Source: Bacteroidota bacterium
Lineage (GTDB): Bacteria > Bacteroidota > Bacteroidia > Bacteroidales > Paludibacteraceae
Direction of reading: 5' to 3'
Assembly: GCA_022709605.1 (NCBI GenBank)
Contig: JAKLIM010000143.1
Coordinates: 1-8,718 of the forward strand
Length of the DNA stretch: 8,718 nucleotides
The translations under genes and the position numbers were made by a program. Of this stretch, positions 1 to 6,819 are shown one piece after another (position 1 is the first letter of the stretch; every line of letters starts with the position of its first letter). The notes below the pieces were generated by a model that did no database searches, was not told the origin of the DNA, and saw only the letters and a list, made by a program, of their open reading frames with translations.

Positions 1-115
1 TTAAACAAACTGAATGGTTTGGTTTTGTGAAGATGAGCATTAAGAAAATTGCAGGCGTTCGAATTCCATTGTTGGACGAGGTGGTTTACAAAACCAAACC
101 ATTCAGTTTGTTTAA
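1..115. repeat. 28-bp perfect inverted repeat at window edge (arms 1-28 and 88-115)
   Basis: Bases 1-28 are the exact reverse complement of 88-115, separated by 59 bases. The right arm encodes the conserved subunit D segment around YKTKPFSLFN and therefore looks genuine. The left arm begins at base 1 of the window and encodes unexpected residues. A perfect match of this length inside a coding region is not chance. The likeliest reading is a fold-back chimera at a contig end; a real inverted duplication is the alternative. Confidence 0.9.
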
Positions 116-392
116 TTCGCCTAAGTGGTTTGCCGATGGACTTACTCAACTGAAGGAATTGGCACAAGTGGGTATCGAACAGGAATTTTCAGCGCAGAAA
201 CTGCATTTGCTTGAGTATGCCCGCAAAAAAACAACTCAAAAAGTAAATCTTTTTGAAAAAGTACAGATTCCGGGTTACGATGATGCCATTCGTAAAATAA
301 AACGATTTATGGAAGACGAGGAAAACCTCTCAAAGTCGTCGCAGAAAATTGTAAAATCACGTCAGGAAAAATTGAAGGAGGCTGAATTATGA
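3..392 (+). CDS. ntpD: V-type ATPase subunit D, C-terminal part (5' end missing)
   Basis: This is the C-terminal part of the central-stalk subunit D of a V/A-type ATPase, which couples rotation of the catalytic A/B head to the membrane ring. The characteristic core is visible as IAGVRIP, then PFSLFNSPKWFADG, then ARKKTTQKVNLFEKVQIPGYDDAIRK in sequence, ending in a charged helical tail. Family members are about 200 residues, so roughly 80 N-terminal residues are absent. The frame stays open to the left edge, so the GTG at 27 is an internal Val and not a start. The codons at 3-26 (KQTEWFGF) lie inside one arm of a perfect 28-bp inverted repeat and do not resemble the expected subunit D sequence; they are probably not genuine. 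The stop at 390-392 overlaps the start of the next gene by four bases (ATGA), which implies translational coupling. Family assignment is firm; the 5' edge is not. Confidence 0.9.
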   Translation, partial: KQTEWFGFVKMSIKKIAGVRIPLLDEVVYKTKPFSLFNSPKWFADGLTQLKELAQVGIEQEFSAQKLHLLEYARKKTTQKVNLFEKVQIPGYDDAIRKIKRFMEDEENLSKSSQKIVKSRQEKLKEAEL

Positions 393-2224
393 TAGTGAAA
401 ATGAAACGCTATTCTTTTTTGGTGTATCATCGTCAATACACTGAATTTCTTGATAAAGTCAGGGAAACCGGTGTGTTACATGTAATTGAAAAGCCTGAAG
501 GAATTGCTGAAAATGATGCTTTAAGGGAAAAAATGCAGTTGGCAGCACGCACAAAGACTGTAATAAATAGAATAGAAAAATTAATTCCAAAAGGAGCAAT
601 TCTAAAAACTGAAACAAAAGAAAATGCTGGATTAGAATTACTCATTAATATTGAAAATAAATTTTCGGCAAAAGAATCTTTAGAACAAAAACTTCAACTT
701 GCCGAGCGTGACCGCGAACGCATGGAGGTGTGGGGAAAATTTTCTCACGAAAGAATTCAACAATTAAGGAATGCAGGCTTTGTGCTGAATTTTTTCAGTT
801 GCAATCTTCGTAAATTCGATCAGGAATGGGAAGTTCTTTATAATGCTTTCGAAATAGATACAGTAGGTACGACCCGTTATTTTGTGACTGTAACAAAACC
901 CGGCGAACCTGTTGAAATTGATGCCGATCCGGTGAAACTATCGTCGAATACGGCTGAACAACTTGATGTGTTGATTAATGACTATCGTGCTGCCATTGAA
1001 AATGAAAAATCAGAATTAGTCAATTTGGCAGTAGAGAATAAACTTGCATTGAAAGAATTTCAGGCACAGGTTATAGGCGACATTGATTATTCGAAGGTGC
1101 TCTTGCATACACGGTCAGAAGCCGATGACAAAGTCATGTTGCTCGAAGGATGGTGTCCGGAAGAATCAGAAAATCAGTTAAATACATATTTAGATGCATC
1201 AGGTATTTACTACGAAACAACAATACCGACCGAAGAAGATAAAGTTCCTGTAAAACTTAAAAACAATAAGTTTGCTAAACTATACGAAATGATTGGTGAG
1301 TTGTATGATATGCCTAATTATCACGAACTTGATTTAACACCTTTTTTTGCCCCATTTTACATGTTGTTTTTCGGGTTATGTTTGGGTGATGCCGGTTATG
1401 GTTTTATTTTAGTATTGGTTGCTATTTTTGCACGCAGTAAGGTAAAACCTTCGCTAAAACCAATTTTGTCGTTACTAGCTTGGCTGGGAGGAGCTACAGT
1501 AATATTGGGTACAATTAGCGGAACATTTTTTGGATATAATCTTTTAGAATCTGAAATTCCGTGGCTTGAGTCAATAAAAAAGTTTATGCTTAATCCCGAT
1601 CAACTTTTTTATACAGCTTTGATAATTGGAGTTGTACAAATAATGTTTGGTATGATAATAAAAGCTGTTGGAAAAATGCGTCGTTTTGGCCTTGCTGACT
1701 CGTTATCCACCTGGGGTTGGATAATTGCCATTTTGGGTTGTGGTGGTACTTATTTGTTTTCTTCTTATGGAGGAATACAACCTGAAATTGCAAAATGGGC
1801 TTATATAATATCAGGAGGAATCGGAGGCCTTTTAATATTTGTTTTGAATGATATTAAGCGTAATCCATTGATAAATATTGGTGCAGGACTGTGGGATACT
1901 TACAATATGGCAACCGGCTTATTGGGTGACGTTTTATCTTATATCCGATTATTTGCACTCGGAATCTCAGGAGCTGTTATGGGTTTTGTATTCAATGACT
2001 TAGCAATCCAACTTAGTGGAGACATTCCTGTTGTAAGCCCGATAATCATGATAGTAATTATGCTGATTGGTCACAGTATCAATATCTTTATGTCGGGATT
2101 AAGTGCATTTGTACACCCTATGCGTTTAACTTTTGTCGAATTTTATAAGAATTCAGGTTTTGAAGGTGGCGGTAAAAAATACAAACCTTTTGCGCAATAT
2201 AAAGAAGAAGAATCTCTATTTTAA
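389..2224 (+). CDS. ntpI: V-type ATPase subunit I (a-type membrane subunit)
   Basis: This is the stator membrane subunit that forms the ion half-channels next to the K ring. The 611 residues fit the prokaryotic subunit I family (about 600-660). Residues 1 to about 300 form the soluble arm, rich in charged heptad-like helices (about 70-115 and 195-235). Residues from about 325 to 590 carry several hydrophobic membrane segments. The essential arginine that faces the rotor carboxylate is R520 in the motif SYIRLFALG. The C-terminal signature is intact, with H576 and R579 in FVHPMRLTFVEFYKNSGFEGGG. The start at 389 overlaps the subunit D stop; a second Met at residue 5 (MKRYSFLVY) is also possible. 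It lies 49 bases before ntpK in the usual Bacteroidota order D-I-K, and the gene appears complete. Confidence 0.95.
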   Translation: MIVKMKRYSFLVYHRQYTEFLDKVRETGVLHVIEKPEGIAENDALREKMQLAARTKTVINRIEKLIPKGAILKTETKENAGLELLINIENKFSAKESLEQKLQLAERDRERMEVWGKFSHERIQQLRNAGFVLNFFSCNLRKFDQEWEVLYNAFEIDTVGTTRYFVTVTKPGEPVEIDADPVKLSSNTAEQLDVLINDYRAAIENEKSELVNLAVENKLALKEFQAQVIGDIDYSKVLLHTRSEADDKVMLLEGWCPEESENQLNTYLDASGIYYETTIPTEEDKVPVKLKNNKFAKLYEMIGELYDMPNYHELDLTPFFAPFYMLFFGLCLGDAGYGFILVLVAIFARSKVKPSLKPILSLLAWLGGATVILGTISGTFFGYNLLESEIPWLESIKKFMLNPDQLFYTALIIGVVQIMFGMIIKAVGKMRRFGLADSLSTWGWIIAILGCGGTYLFSSYGGIQPEIAKWAYIISGGIGGLLIFVLNDIKRNPLINIGAGLWDTYNMATGLLGDVLSYIRLFALGISGAVMGFVFNDLAIQLSGDIPVVSPIIMIVIMLIGHSINIFMSGLSAFVHPMRLTFVEFYKNSGFEGGGKKYKPFAQYKEEESLF

Positions 2225-2273
2225 AATAAAATATAAAGTAAAAATAAATAAATCAATTTAAAACAAAAAAATT

Positions 2274-2720
2274 ATGGAACCAATTATTTTAGCTTACATC
2301 GGAATCGGATTAATGGTTGGATTAGCCGGCGTAGGAAGTGCATTTGGTGTTACAATTACAGGAAATGCAGCCATCGGAGCTTTAAAGAAAAATGCTGACG
2401 CTTTTGGTAATTATATGGTTTTAAGTGCCCTACCGGGTACTCAGGGATTATATGGCTTCCTTGGTTATTTCTTATTAGCAAGTAAATTAACCCCCGATAT
2501 GACTTGGGGAACTGCCGCTGCAATTTTTGGAGCAAGTATTGCTCTGGCTCTTACCGGATTATTTTCAGCCATTCGTCAGGGACAGGTTTGTGCCAATGGA
2601 ATAGCCGGAATCGGATCGGGTTATGACGTGTTTGGAAAAACATTAATTTTAGCTGTTTTCCCAGAATTGTATGCTATTGTATCGTTAGCTGCTGTTTTCA
2701 TGATAGGAAACGCAATATAA
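2274..2720 (+). CDS. ntpK: V-type ATPase subunit K, rotor-ring proteolipid
   Basis: This is a 148-residue duplicated proteolipid with four hydrophobic helices (about 4-28, 45-70, 80-101 and 122-146) that builds the ion-carrying ring. It aligns with Enterococcus hirae NtpK (156 aa, recalled), including LPGTQGLYGF and a second-half carboxylate segment. The residues that bind Na+ in the E. hirae ring are all matched: L53, T56, Q57, Q102 and E131, and Y60 matches the tyrosine that hydrogen-bonds the glutamate. Na+ coupling is therefore inferred. The ring carboxylate occurs only in the second hairpin, as is normal for 16-kDa V-type proteolipids. The upstream 49-base spacer is almost pure A/T, typical of well-translated Bacteroidota genes. 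It is the last gene of the ATPase operon and is followed within 20 bases by a strong hairpin. Confidence 0.95.
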   Translation: MEPIILAYIGIGLMVGLAGVGSAFGVTITGNAAIGALKKNADAFGNYMVLSALPGTQGLYGFLGYFLLASKLTPDMTWGTAAAIFGASIALALTGLFSAIRQGQVCANGIAGIGSGYDVFGKTLILAVFPELYAIVSLAAVFMIGNAI

Positions 2721-2738
2721 AACAACTTTCTAATTGTT

Positions 2739-2782
2739 AAGAAGCTCAAACGTTTCAGCGTTTGAGCTTCTTGCATTTTGGT
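2739..2782 (+). terminator. Hairpin terminator of the V-ATPase operon
   Basis: There is a perfect 14-bp stem, with arms 2739-2752 and 2759-2772 and a six-base loop (TTTCAG). It begins 19 bases after the ntpK stop. It is followed by GCATTTTGGTTTT, an imperfect T-rich tail. The stem strength and position make termination at the operon end likely, although the U-tract is not classical. Confidence 0.85.
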
Positions 2783-2807
2783 TTTCCTCTAAAATAAGTT
2801 ACATTTG
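2777..2807 (+). promoter_or_regulatory. Bacteroidota-type promoter for the M23-like gene
   Basis: A TTTG box at 2777-2780 and TACATTTG at 2800-2807 are separated by 19 bases. This matches the Bacteroides consensus TTTG-N19-21-TAnnTTTG exactly. The predicted transcript would start near 2812-2815, leaving about 20 bases of leader before the ATG at 2833. The -33 box sits directly behind the preceding terminator stem. Confidence 0.7.
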
Positions 2808-2832
2808 CATATATAATTGTAAGTTACAATTT

Positions 2833-3702
2833 ATGATAAAGAAAAATCCTCCAAAATTTAAATCGTTTTTAAATAAATTGCGTTTTCAATACCGGGTTTC
2901 GGTGCTGAACGAGAATACTTTGGAAGAATCTTTCCATGTTCGACTCTCGCGGTTAAGTGTTTTGATTTATGGATCTACATTGGTATTTCTTACCTTTATT
3001 GTGCTTACCATTCTTATTTTTTTATCGCCCATACGTTATTATTTACCCGGTTATGGCGATTCGGGAAACAGGGGAAATATTATTCACGAATCAATGCATA
3101 CCGACTCCATATTAAGCCAGATCGAAATACAATCAAATTATCTAAATGTAATTAAAGGTGTGATATCGGGCGATATAAAAGCCGACTCAATTACTGATCT
3201 GGACTCAGTTACTTTACAGGAGCAATCCAAAATTATGCTCGAAAAGTCCAAAGCTGAGAAGGAATTTGTCGAAAAATACGAAAACGAGGAAAAATTTAAT
3301 CTTTCTTCCATAAATCCTAAACCGAATGAAAATATGTATGTTTTTTTTCGACCAACAAAAGGTGTAATTTCTTCCACATTTAATCTGAGTGACAAGAATT
3401 TTGGAATCGATATAATTACTTCTCCCAACGAAACCGTTGTTAGTGTATTGGCCGGCACGGTTGTTTATGCAGCATTTACATTCGATTTTGGATGGGTAAT
3501 TCAGATTCAACATGAAAACAATTATTTGTCGGTATATAAATTTAATACCCGATTACTAAAAAGAGTTGGTGATAATGTGAAAGCAGGTGAGGGAATTGCA
3601 ATTACAGGAGAAACCGGCGAAAATAAAACCGGTAATCATTTTTATTTCGAACTTTGGCAGCAGGGAAAACCCATCAATCCGGAAGATGTAATTATATTCT
3701 AA
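2833..3702 (+). CDS. Membrane-anchored degenerate M23/LytM-domain protein
   Basis: This 289-residue protein has a basic cytoplasmic N-terminus (about 1-40), one transmembrane helix (about 42-65), a charged, probably coiled periplasmic stretch (about 90-170) and a LytM/M23 domain (about 176-286). Its architecture matches a common Bacteroidota M23 protein, but the catalytic site is damaged. The first zinc ligand His in HFGxDI is N189 (D193 is kept), the His of the YKHN motif is F237, and the HLHFE motif reads HFYFE, so H269 remains while the second zinc ligand is Y271. H227 (IQHEN) is present. It is therefore unlikely to hydrolyse peptidoglycan. By analogy with EnvC and NlpD it could regulate an amidase or act as a scaffold; this is inference. 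The ATG at 2833 is chosen over an in-frame TTG at 2734, which lies upstream of both the terminator stem and the promoter. Confidence 0.88.
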   Translation: MIKKNPPKFKSFLNKLRFQYRVSVLNENTLEESFHVRLSRLSVLIYGSTLVFLTFIVLTILIFLSPIRYYLPGYGDSGNRGNIIHESMHTDSILSQIEIQSNYLNVIKGVISGDIKADSITDLDSVTLQEQSKIMLEKSKAEKEFVEKYENEEKFNLSSINPKPNENMYVFFRPTKGVISSTFNLSDKNFGIDIITSPNETVVSVLAGTVVYAAFTFDFGWVIQIQHENNYLSVYKFNTRLLKRVGDNVKAGEGIAITGETGENKTGNHFYFELWQQGKPINPEDVIIF

Positions 3703-3704
3703 AT

Positions 3705-3736
3705 GTTTGAAGAGTTTGAAGAGTTTGAAGAGTTTG
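3705..3736 (+). repeat. 9-bp tandem repeat, about 3.6 copies
   Basis: Three exact copies of GTTTGAAGA (3705-3713, 3714-3722, 3723-3731) are followed by a partial copy, GTTTG. They begin two bases after the stop of the M23-like gene. No coding role is apparent, and the array could vary in copy number by slippage. Confidence 0.9.
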
Positions 3737-3751
3737 GAATTTTTAAATCGT

Positions 3752-3779
3752 AAATTGTAAATAGTTAAATTGTAAATAT
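3752..3779 (+). repeat. 13-bp direct repeat ahead of dxr
   Basis: TAAATTGTAAATA occurs at 3752-3764 and again at 3767-3779, separated by two bases, ending five bases before the dxr start codon. It may only be AT-rich slippage, but its position in the untranslated leader could influence initiation. Confidence 0.75.
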
Positions 3780-3783
3780 AAAG

Positions 3784-4941
3784 GTGTCAGATATAAAAAA
3801 GCAAATAGCAATTCTTGGTTCTACGGGTTCAATTGGAACTCAGGCGCTTGAAGTCATTACTGATAATAATGATTTGTTTGAGGTTTATGCCTTAACGGCT
3901 AATAATCAGGTAGATTTGCTGATTGAACAAGCGCGTAAGTTTCGACCCGAAATGGTTGCTATTGCCAATGAATCTCATTACCTGAAACTTAAAGAAGCTT
4001 TGGCTGATTTGCCCATTAAAGTTTTTGCAGGGAATGAATCTGTAGCACAAGTGGCTGAAATGCAGCCTATTGATATTGTCCTAACTGCTATGGTCGGTTA
4101 TTCGGGATTGAAACCGACAATGAATGCAATTAAATCCGGAAAAAAAATTGCGTTAGCCAATAAAGAAACATTGGTGGTTGCAGGCGAATTGATTTGCGAT
4201 TTGGTAAGCAAGCACAATGCAGCCATTATACCTGTCGATTCGGAACATTCTGCCATTTTTCAATGTATGGCAGGTGAAGGAAATAACCCGGTCGAAAAAT
4301 TAATTCTTACAGCTTCGGGTGGTCCTTTCCGTACAAAATCGATGCGCGAACTTGAACATGTAACGAGTGCACAGGCGCTGAAACACCCAAATTGGGATAT
4401 GGGCGCAAAAATCACCATCGATTCGGCAAGCATGATGAACAAAGGATTCGAAATTATTGAAGCAAAATGGCTTTTCGGAGTAATGCCCGAACAAATTGAT
4501 GTGGTTGTTCACCCACAATCTATAATTCATTCGATGGTTCAGTTTGCCGATGGTTCTATCAAAGCTCAACTTGGTTTGCCCGATATGAAATTGCCGATAC
4601 AATACGCATTTACTTATCCCGATAGGCTGAAAACAAATTTTCCGCGACTCGATTTCAATATTTGTTCGCAATTTACTTTCGAACAACCTGATTTGGAACG
4701 ATTCCGAAACCTGGCTTTTGCTTATTATGCCATGGAAAAAGGTGGAAATATGCCATGTATCTTAAACGCTGCCAACGAAATAGTGGTTGCCGAATTTCTC
4801 AAAGATAAAATCGGATTTTTGCAAATGAGCGATATTATTGAAAAAGTGATGGCTAAAGCTGATTTTATCGCTCATCCAACTTACGATGATTATGTGAAAA
4901 CAGATGCGCAGGTGAGAGGCCTTACAAAAGATTTTATTTGA
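3784..4941 (+). CDS. dxr: 1-deoxy-D-xylulose-5-phosphate reductoisomerase
   Basis: This cytosolic enzyme converts 1-deoxy-D-xylulose 5-phosphate to 2-C-methyl-D-erythritol 4-phosphate with NADPH, the committed step of the MEP isoprenoid pathway. The 385 residues match the family length. Visible motifs are the NADPH loop GSTGSIG (12-18), ANKETLV (125-131), the metal-binding PVDSEHSAIFQC with D152 and E154, SGGPF (178-182), HPNW with H201, and SASMMNKGFE with N219, K220 and the third metal ligand E223. The flexible lid HPQSIIHS (243-250) and the C-terminal NAANEIVVAEF (328-338) are also intact. The start is a GTG at 3784; the reading MSDIKKQIAILGSTGSIG begins at the expected distance from the cofactor loop and no upstream ATG is available. 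It lies 81 bases after the M23-like gene and precedes rseP, a pairing frequent in bacteria. Confidence 0.97.
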   Translation: MSDIKKQIAILGSTGSIGTQALEVITDNNDLFEVYALTANNQVDLLIEQARKFRPEMVAIANESHYLKLKEALADLPIKVFAGNESVAQVAEMQPIDIVLTAMVGYSGLKPTMNAIKSGKKIALANKETLVVAGELICDLVSKHNAAIIPVDSEHSAIFQCMAGEGNNPVEKLILTASGGPFRTKSMRELEHVTSAQALKHPNWDMGAKITIDSASMMNKGFEIIEAKWLFGVMPEQIDVVVHPQSIIHSMVQFADGSIKAQLGLPDMKLPIQYAFTYPDRLKTNFPRLDFNICSQFTFEQPDLERFRNLAFAYYAMEKGGNMPCILNAANEIVVAEFLKDKIGFLQMSDIIEKVMAKADFIAHPTYDDYVKTDAQVRGLTKDFI

Positions 4942-5206
4942 TTCAGTTGTTTGGTTTCAAAAGTATAGCGTACTGACGAATTGTCAGATTCTTATTTTAA
5001 AACAGCAAAAAAATTAAGATTAAAATATTTTTTACATTTAAAACTTCGTTAATTCAATTTTTATAAACAAACGCACAGTTTTTGATGTTATGAATGTTCG
5101 CAAATTGAAATCAATGGTTTAGATTTCACATTCCAAAATTATTTTTTAAAAATACATTATTCACAATAACTCTGATAAATAAACGATTCAGAGCAAATAA
5201 CAATTT
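4942..5206. other. AT-rich spacer between dxr and rseP
   Basis: This stretch of 265 bases carries no credible reading frame or RNA gene. It holds a weak 5-bp hairpin just after dxr (4973-4987) and a 6-bp one close to rseP (5170-5193). A poor promoter-like pair (TTCG at 5097-5100 and TAGATTTC at 5120-5127, 19 bases apart) could give rseP its own transcript, but it deviates from consensus in both boxes. I see nothing firmer. Confidence 0.5.
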
Positions 5207-6694
5207 ATGGAAACTTTTTTAATCAGGGCAGTACAATTAATTCTCAGTTTATCGATATTAGTGTTTTTACACGAATTTGGTCATTTTTTCTTTTCACGAC
5301 TTTTTAAAGTTCGGGTTGATAAATTTTATATGTTTTTCAACCCCAATTTTTCATTGATACGGGCAAAAAAGATCAACGGAAAATGGCAAGTGCGATATTT
5401 TGCCAAAAATGTTCCTGCTAACGAGCGACCAAAAATTGGTGCTGACGGCGATGTACTATTAAATGATAAGGGCAAAACAATTTATGAACCAATTCCACTC
5501 GAAGAATTAGCAGATGATGATTGGCGCAAATATCCTGAATCGACAGAGTGGGGCATTGGTTGGTTGCCATTAGGCGGTTATTGTAAAATTGCCGGTATGA
5601 TTGATGAATCGATGGATACGACTCAGCTTCAACAAGAACCGCAACCCTGGGAGTATCGTTCAAAACCGGTTTGGCAGCGTTTGCCAATAATTATCGGTGG
5701 TGTGTTGGTCAATTTTATTCTGGCCATGGTCATTTATTCGGCAGTGCTTTTTACTTGGGGGCAGGAATATTTACCATTTAAAAATGCAACTTACGGTTTA
5801 AATTTTTCACAGACTCTCATTAATAACGGTTTTAAAAACGGTGATAATATTATTTCAATTGATGGAAAACCTGTTGAGCAGCGTTCGGATGTTATCGAAA
5901 ATATACTGATTGATGGTAAACGAAATGTAATATTGTCGCGTGGCGGACAAACAATTGATTTAAAGCTGCCGGCCAATTTTGCTCAAAAAGTTTTAGCAGC
6001 GGAGGAAAGCGATTTAATTTCGGTTCGGTATCCGTTTGTAATTCAGGAAGTATCTGCCGGAAGTGCGGCTGACGATGCAAAATTGCAAAAAGGTGACAGT
6101 GTAGTTGGTATAAATGGAAAACAATTATTTGTTTTTCAGGACATTGCTACAGAATTAAATGCTTCAAAAAATTCTCAGATTGATTTGTCGTTTTATCGTA
6201 ACGGACAGTTGATGCAATCAAAATTACAGGTGAACGAAAATGGAAAACTTGGAGTTGGACTGAAATCACCGTACGAATTTTTTAAGACAAATAAAATTGA
6301 ATATGGATTTTTTGAATCGATTCCGGCAGGGATAAGTCTTGGTTGGGAAACTCTTTCGAGCTATGTAAAACAATTTAAACTTATTTTCTCGAAAGAAGGA
6401 GCCAAGCAATTGGGTGGATTTGGTAGTATTGGAAAAATGTTCCCGCAGTTTTGGGATTGGCAAATTTTCTGGTCAATGACTGCTTTGTTGTCAATCATTC
6501 TGGCATTTATGAACTTTTTACCAATTCCGGCTTTGGATGGTGGATATGTGTTGTTTCTGCTTTACGAAATGATTACCGGTAAAAAACCGAACGATAAGTT
6601 TTTGGAATATGCACAAACAGCCGGTTTTATCCTGCTATTCTCGTTGCTTATTTTTGCCAATGGAAATGATATTTTCAGGGCAATATTTAAATAA
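5207..6694 (+). CDS. rseP: RseP-type site-2 intramembrane zinc protease
   Basis: This inner-membrane M50 metalloprotease cleaves transmembrane substrates such as anti-sigma factors or leftover signal peptides. The zinc motif HEFGH is at residues 22-26 in the first membrane helix, and the third ligand D444 is in NFLPIPALDGG near the C-terminus. Membrane helices are at about 8-30, 158-182, 418-440 and 470-490. The segment GWLPLGGYCKIAGM (118-131) corresponds to the membrane-reentrant beta-loop. Two PDZ domains follow (about 195-255 with NGDNIISIDG, and about 275-345 with KGDSVVGING). At 495 residues it is longer than the roughly 450 of E. coli RseP, because of a hydrophilic insert at about 45-115, which is typical of Bacteroidota forms as I recall them. 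The ATG has an A/T-rich leader without a Shine-Dalgarno sequence. The substrate in this organism cannot be told from the sequence. Confidence 0.95.
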   Translation: METFLIRAVQLILSLSILVFLHEFGHFFFSRLFKVRVDKFYMFFNPNFSLIRAKKINGKWQVRYFAKNVPANERPKIGADGDVLLNDKGKTIYEPIPLEELADDDWRKYPESTEWGIGWLPLGGYCKIAGMIDESMDTTQLQQEPQPWEYRSKPVWQRLPIIIGGVLVNFILAMVIYSAVLFTWGQEYLPFKNATYGLNFSQTLINNGFKNGDNIISIDGKPVEQRSDVIENILIDGKRNVILSRGGQTIDLKLPANFAQKVLAAEESDLISVRYPFVIQEVSAGSAADDAKLQKGDSVVGINGKQLFVFQDIATELNASKNSQIDLSFYRNGQLMQSKLQVNENGKLGVGLKSPYEFFKTNKIEYGFFESIPAGISLGWETLSSYVKQFKLIFSKEGAKQLGGFGSIGKMFPQFWDWQIFWSMTALLSIILAFMNFLPIPALDGGYVLFLLYEMITGKKPNDKFLEYAQTAGFILLFSLLIFANGNDIFRAIFK

Positions 6695-6710
6695 TTTGTA
6701 ATTTGAATTT

Positions 6711-6766
6711 CAACTGCTGTCAGAGCATACAACTGCTGTCAGGGCTTTCAGCCGCTGACAGAGTTG
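6711..6766 (+). repeat. Duplicated arm plus inverted repeat (bulged hairpin)
   Basis: CAACTGCTGTCAG occurs at 6711-6723 and 6730-6742. Its imperfect reverse complement lies at 6754-6766. The second copy folds with it as a 5 + 7 + 3 bp stem, interrupted by bulged G at 6735 and G at 6754, with a five-base loop at 6746-6750. The first copy could compete for the same right arm. No T-tract follows, so it is not a standard terminator. It may be a relic of a dispersed palindromic element or a processing site between rseP and the next gene. Confidence 0.75.
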
Positions 6767-6784
6767 ATAAACCAAATATGTAGA

Positions 6785-6810
6785 AAACTTTCAAACTCCA
6801 AACTTTCAAA
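6785..6810 (+). repeat. 11-bp direct repeat
   Basis: AAACTTTCAAA is at 6785-6795 and 6800-6810, separated by CTCC. It ends nine bases ahead of the start codon at 6820, within the A/T-rich leader. It resembles the other simple repeats in spacers of this window. Confidence 0.75.
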
Positions 6811-6819
6811 TTTTTTTAA

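Noticed and set aside
27..392. GTG at 27 as a true start of subunit D.
   Set aside because: The family needs about 80 more residues upstream, the frame is open to the edge, and the GTG lies inside the inverted repeat.
2734..2832. N-terminal extension of the M23-like protein from an in-frame TTG.
   Set aside because: The extension would run through the terminator stem and the promoter boxes. The ATG at 2833 gives the expected basic N-terminus followed by a membrane helix.
3138..3513. Two antisense reading frames of about 100 residues within the M23-like gene.
   Set aside because: They lie opposite a well-supported gene, have no recognisable motifs and have low-complexity composition.
4973..4987. 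Hairpin CTGAC-GAATT-GTCAG after dxr as a terminator.
   Set aside because: It has only five pairs and no proper T-tract; too weak to call.
5097..5127. Promoter for rseP (TTCG, 19 bases, TAGATTTC).
   Set aside because: Both boxes deviate from the TTTG/TAnnTTTG consensus, and such matches are expected by chance in AT-rich DNA.
5170..5193. CTCTGA/TCAGAG hairpin in the rseP leader.
   Set aside because: A six-pair stem with a 12-base loop and no further support.
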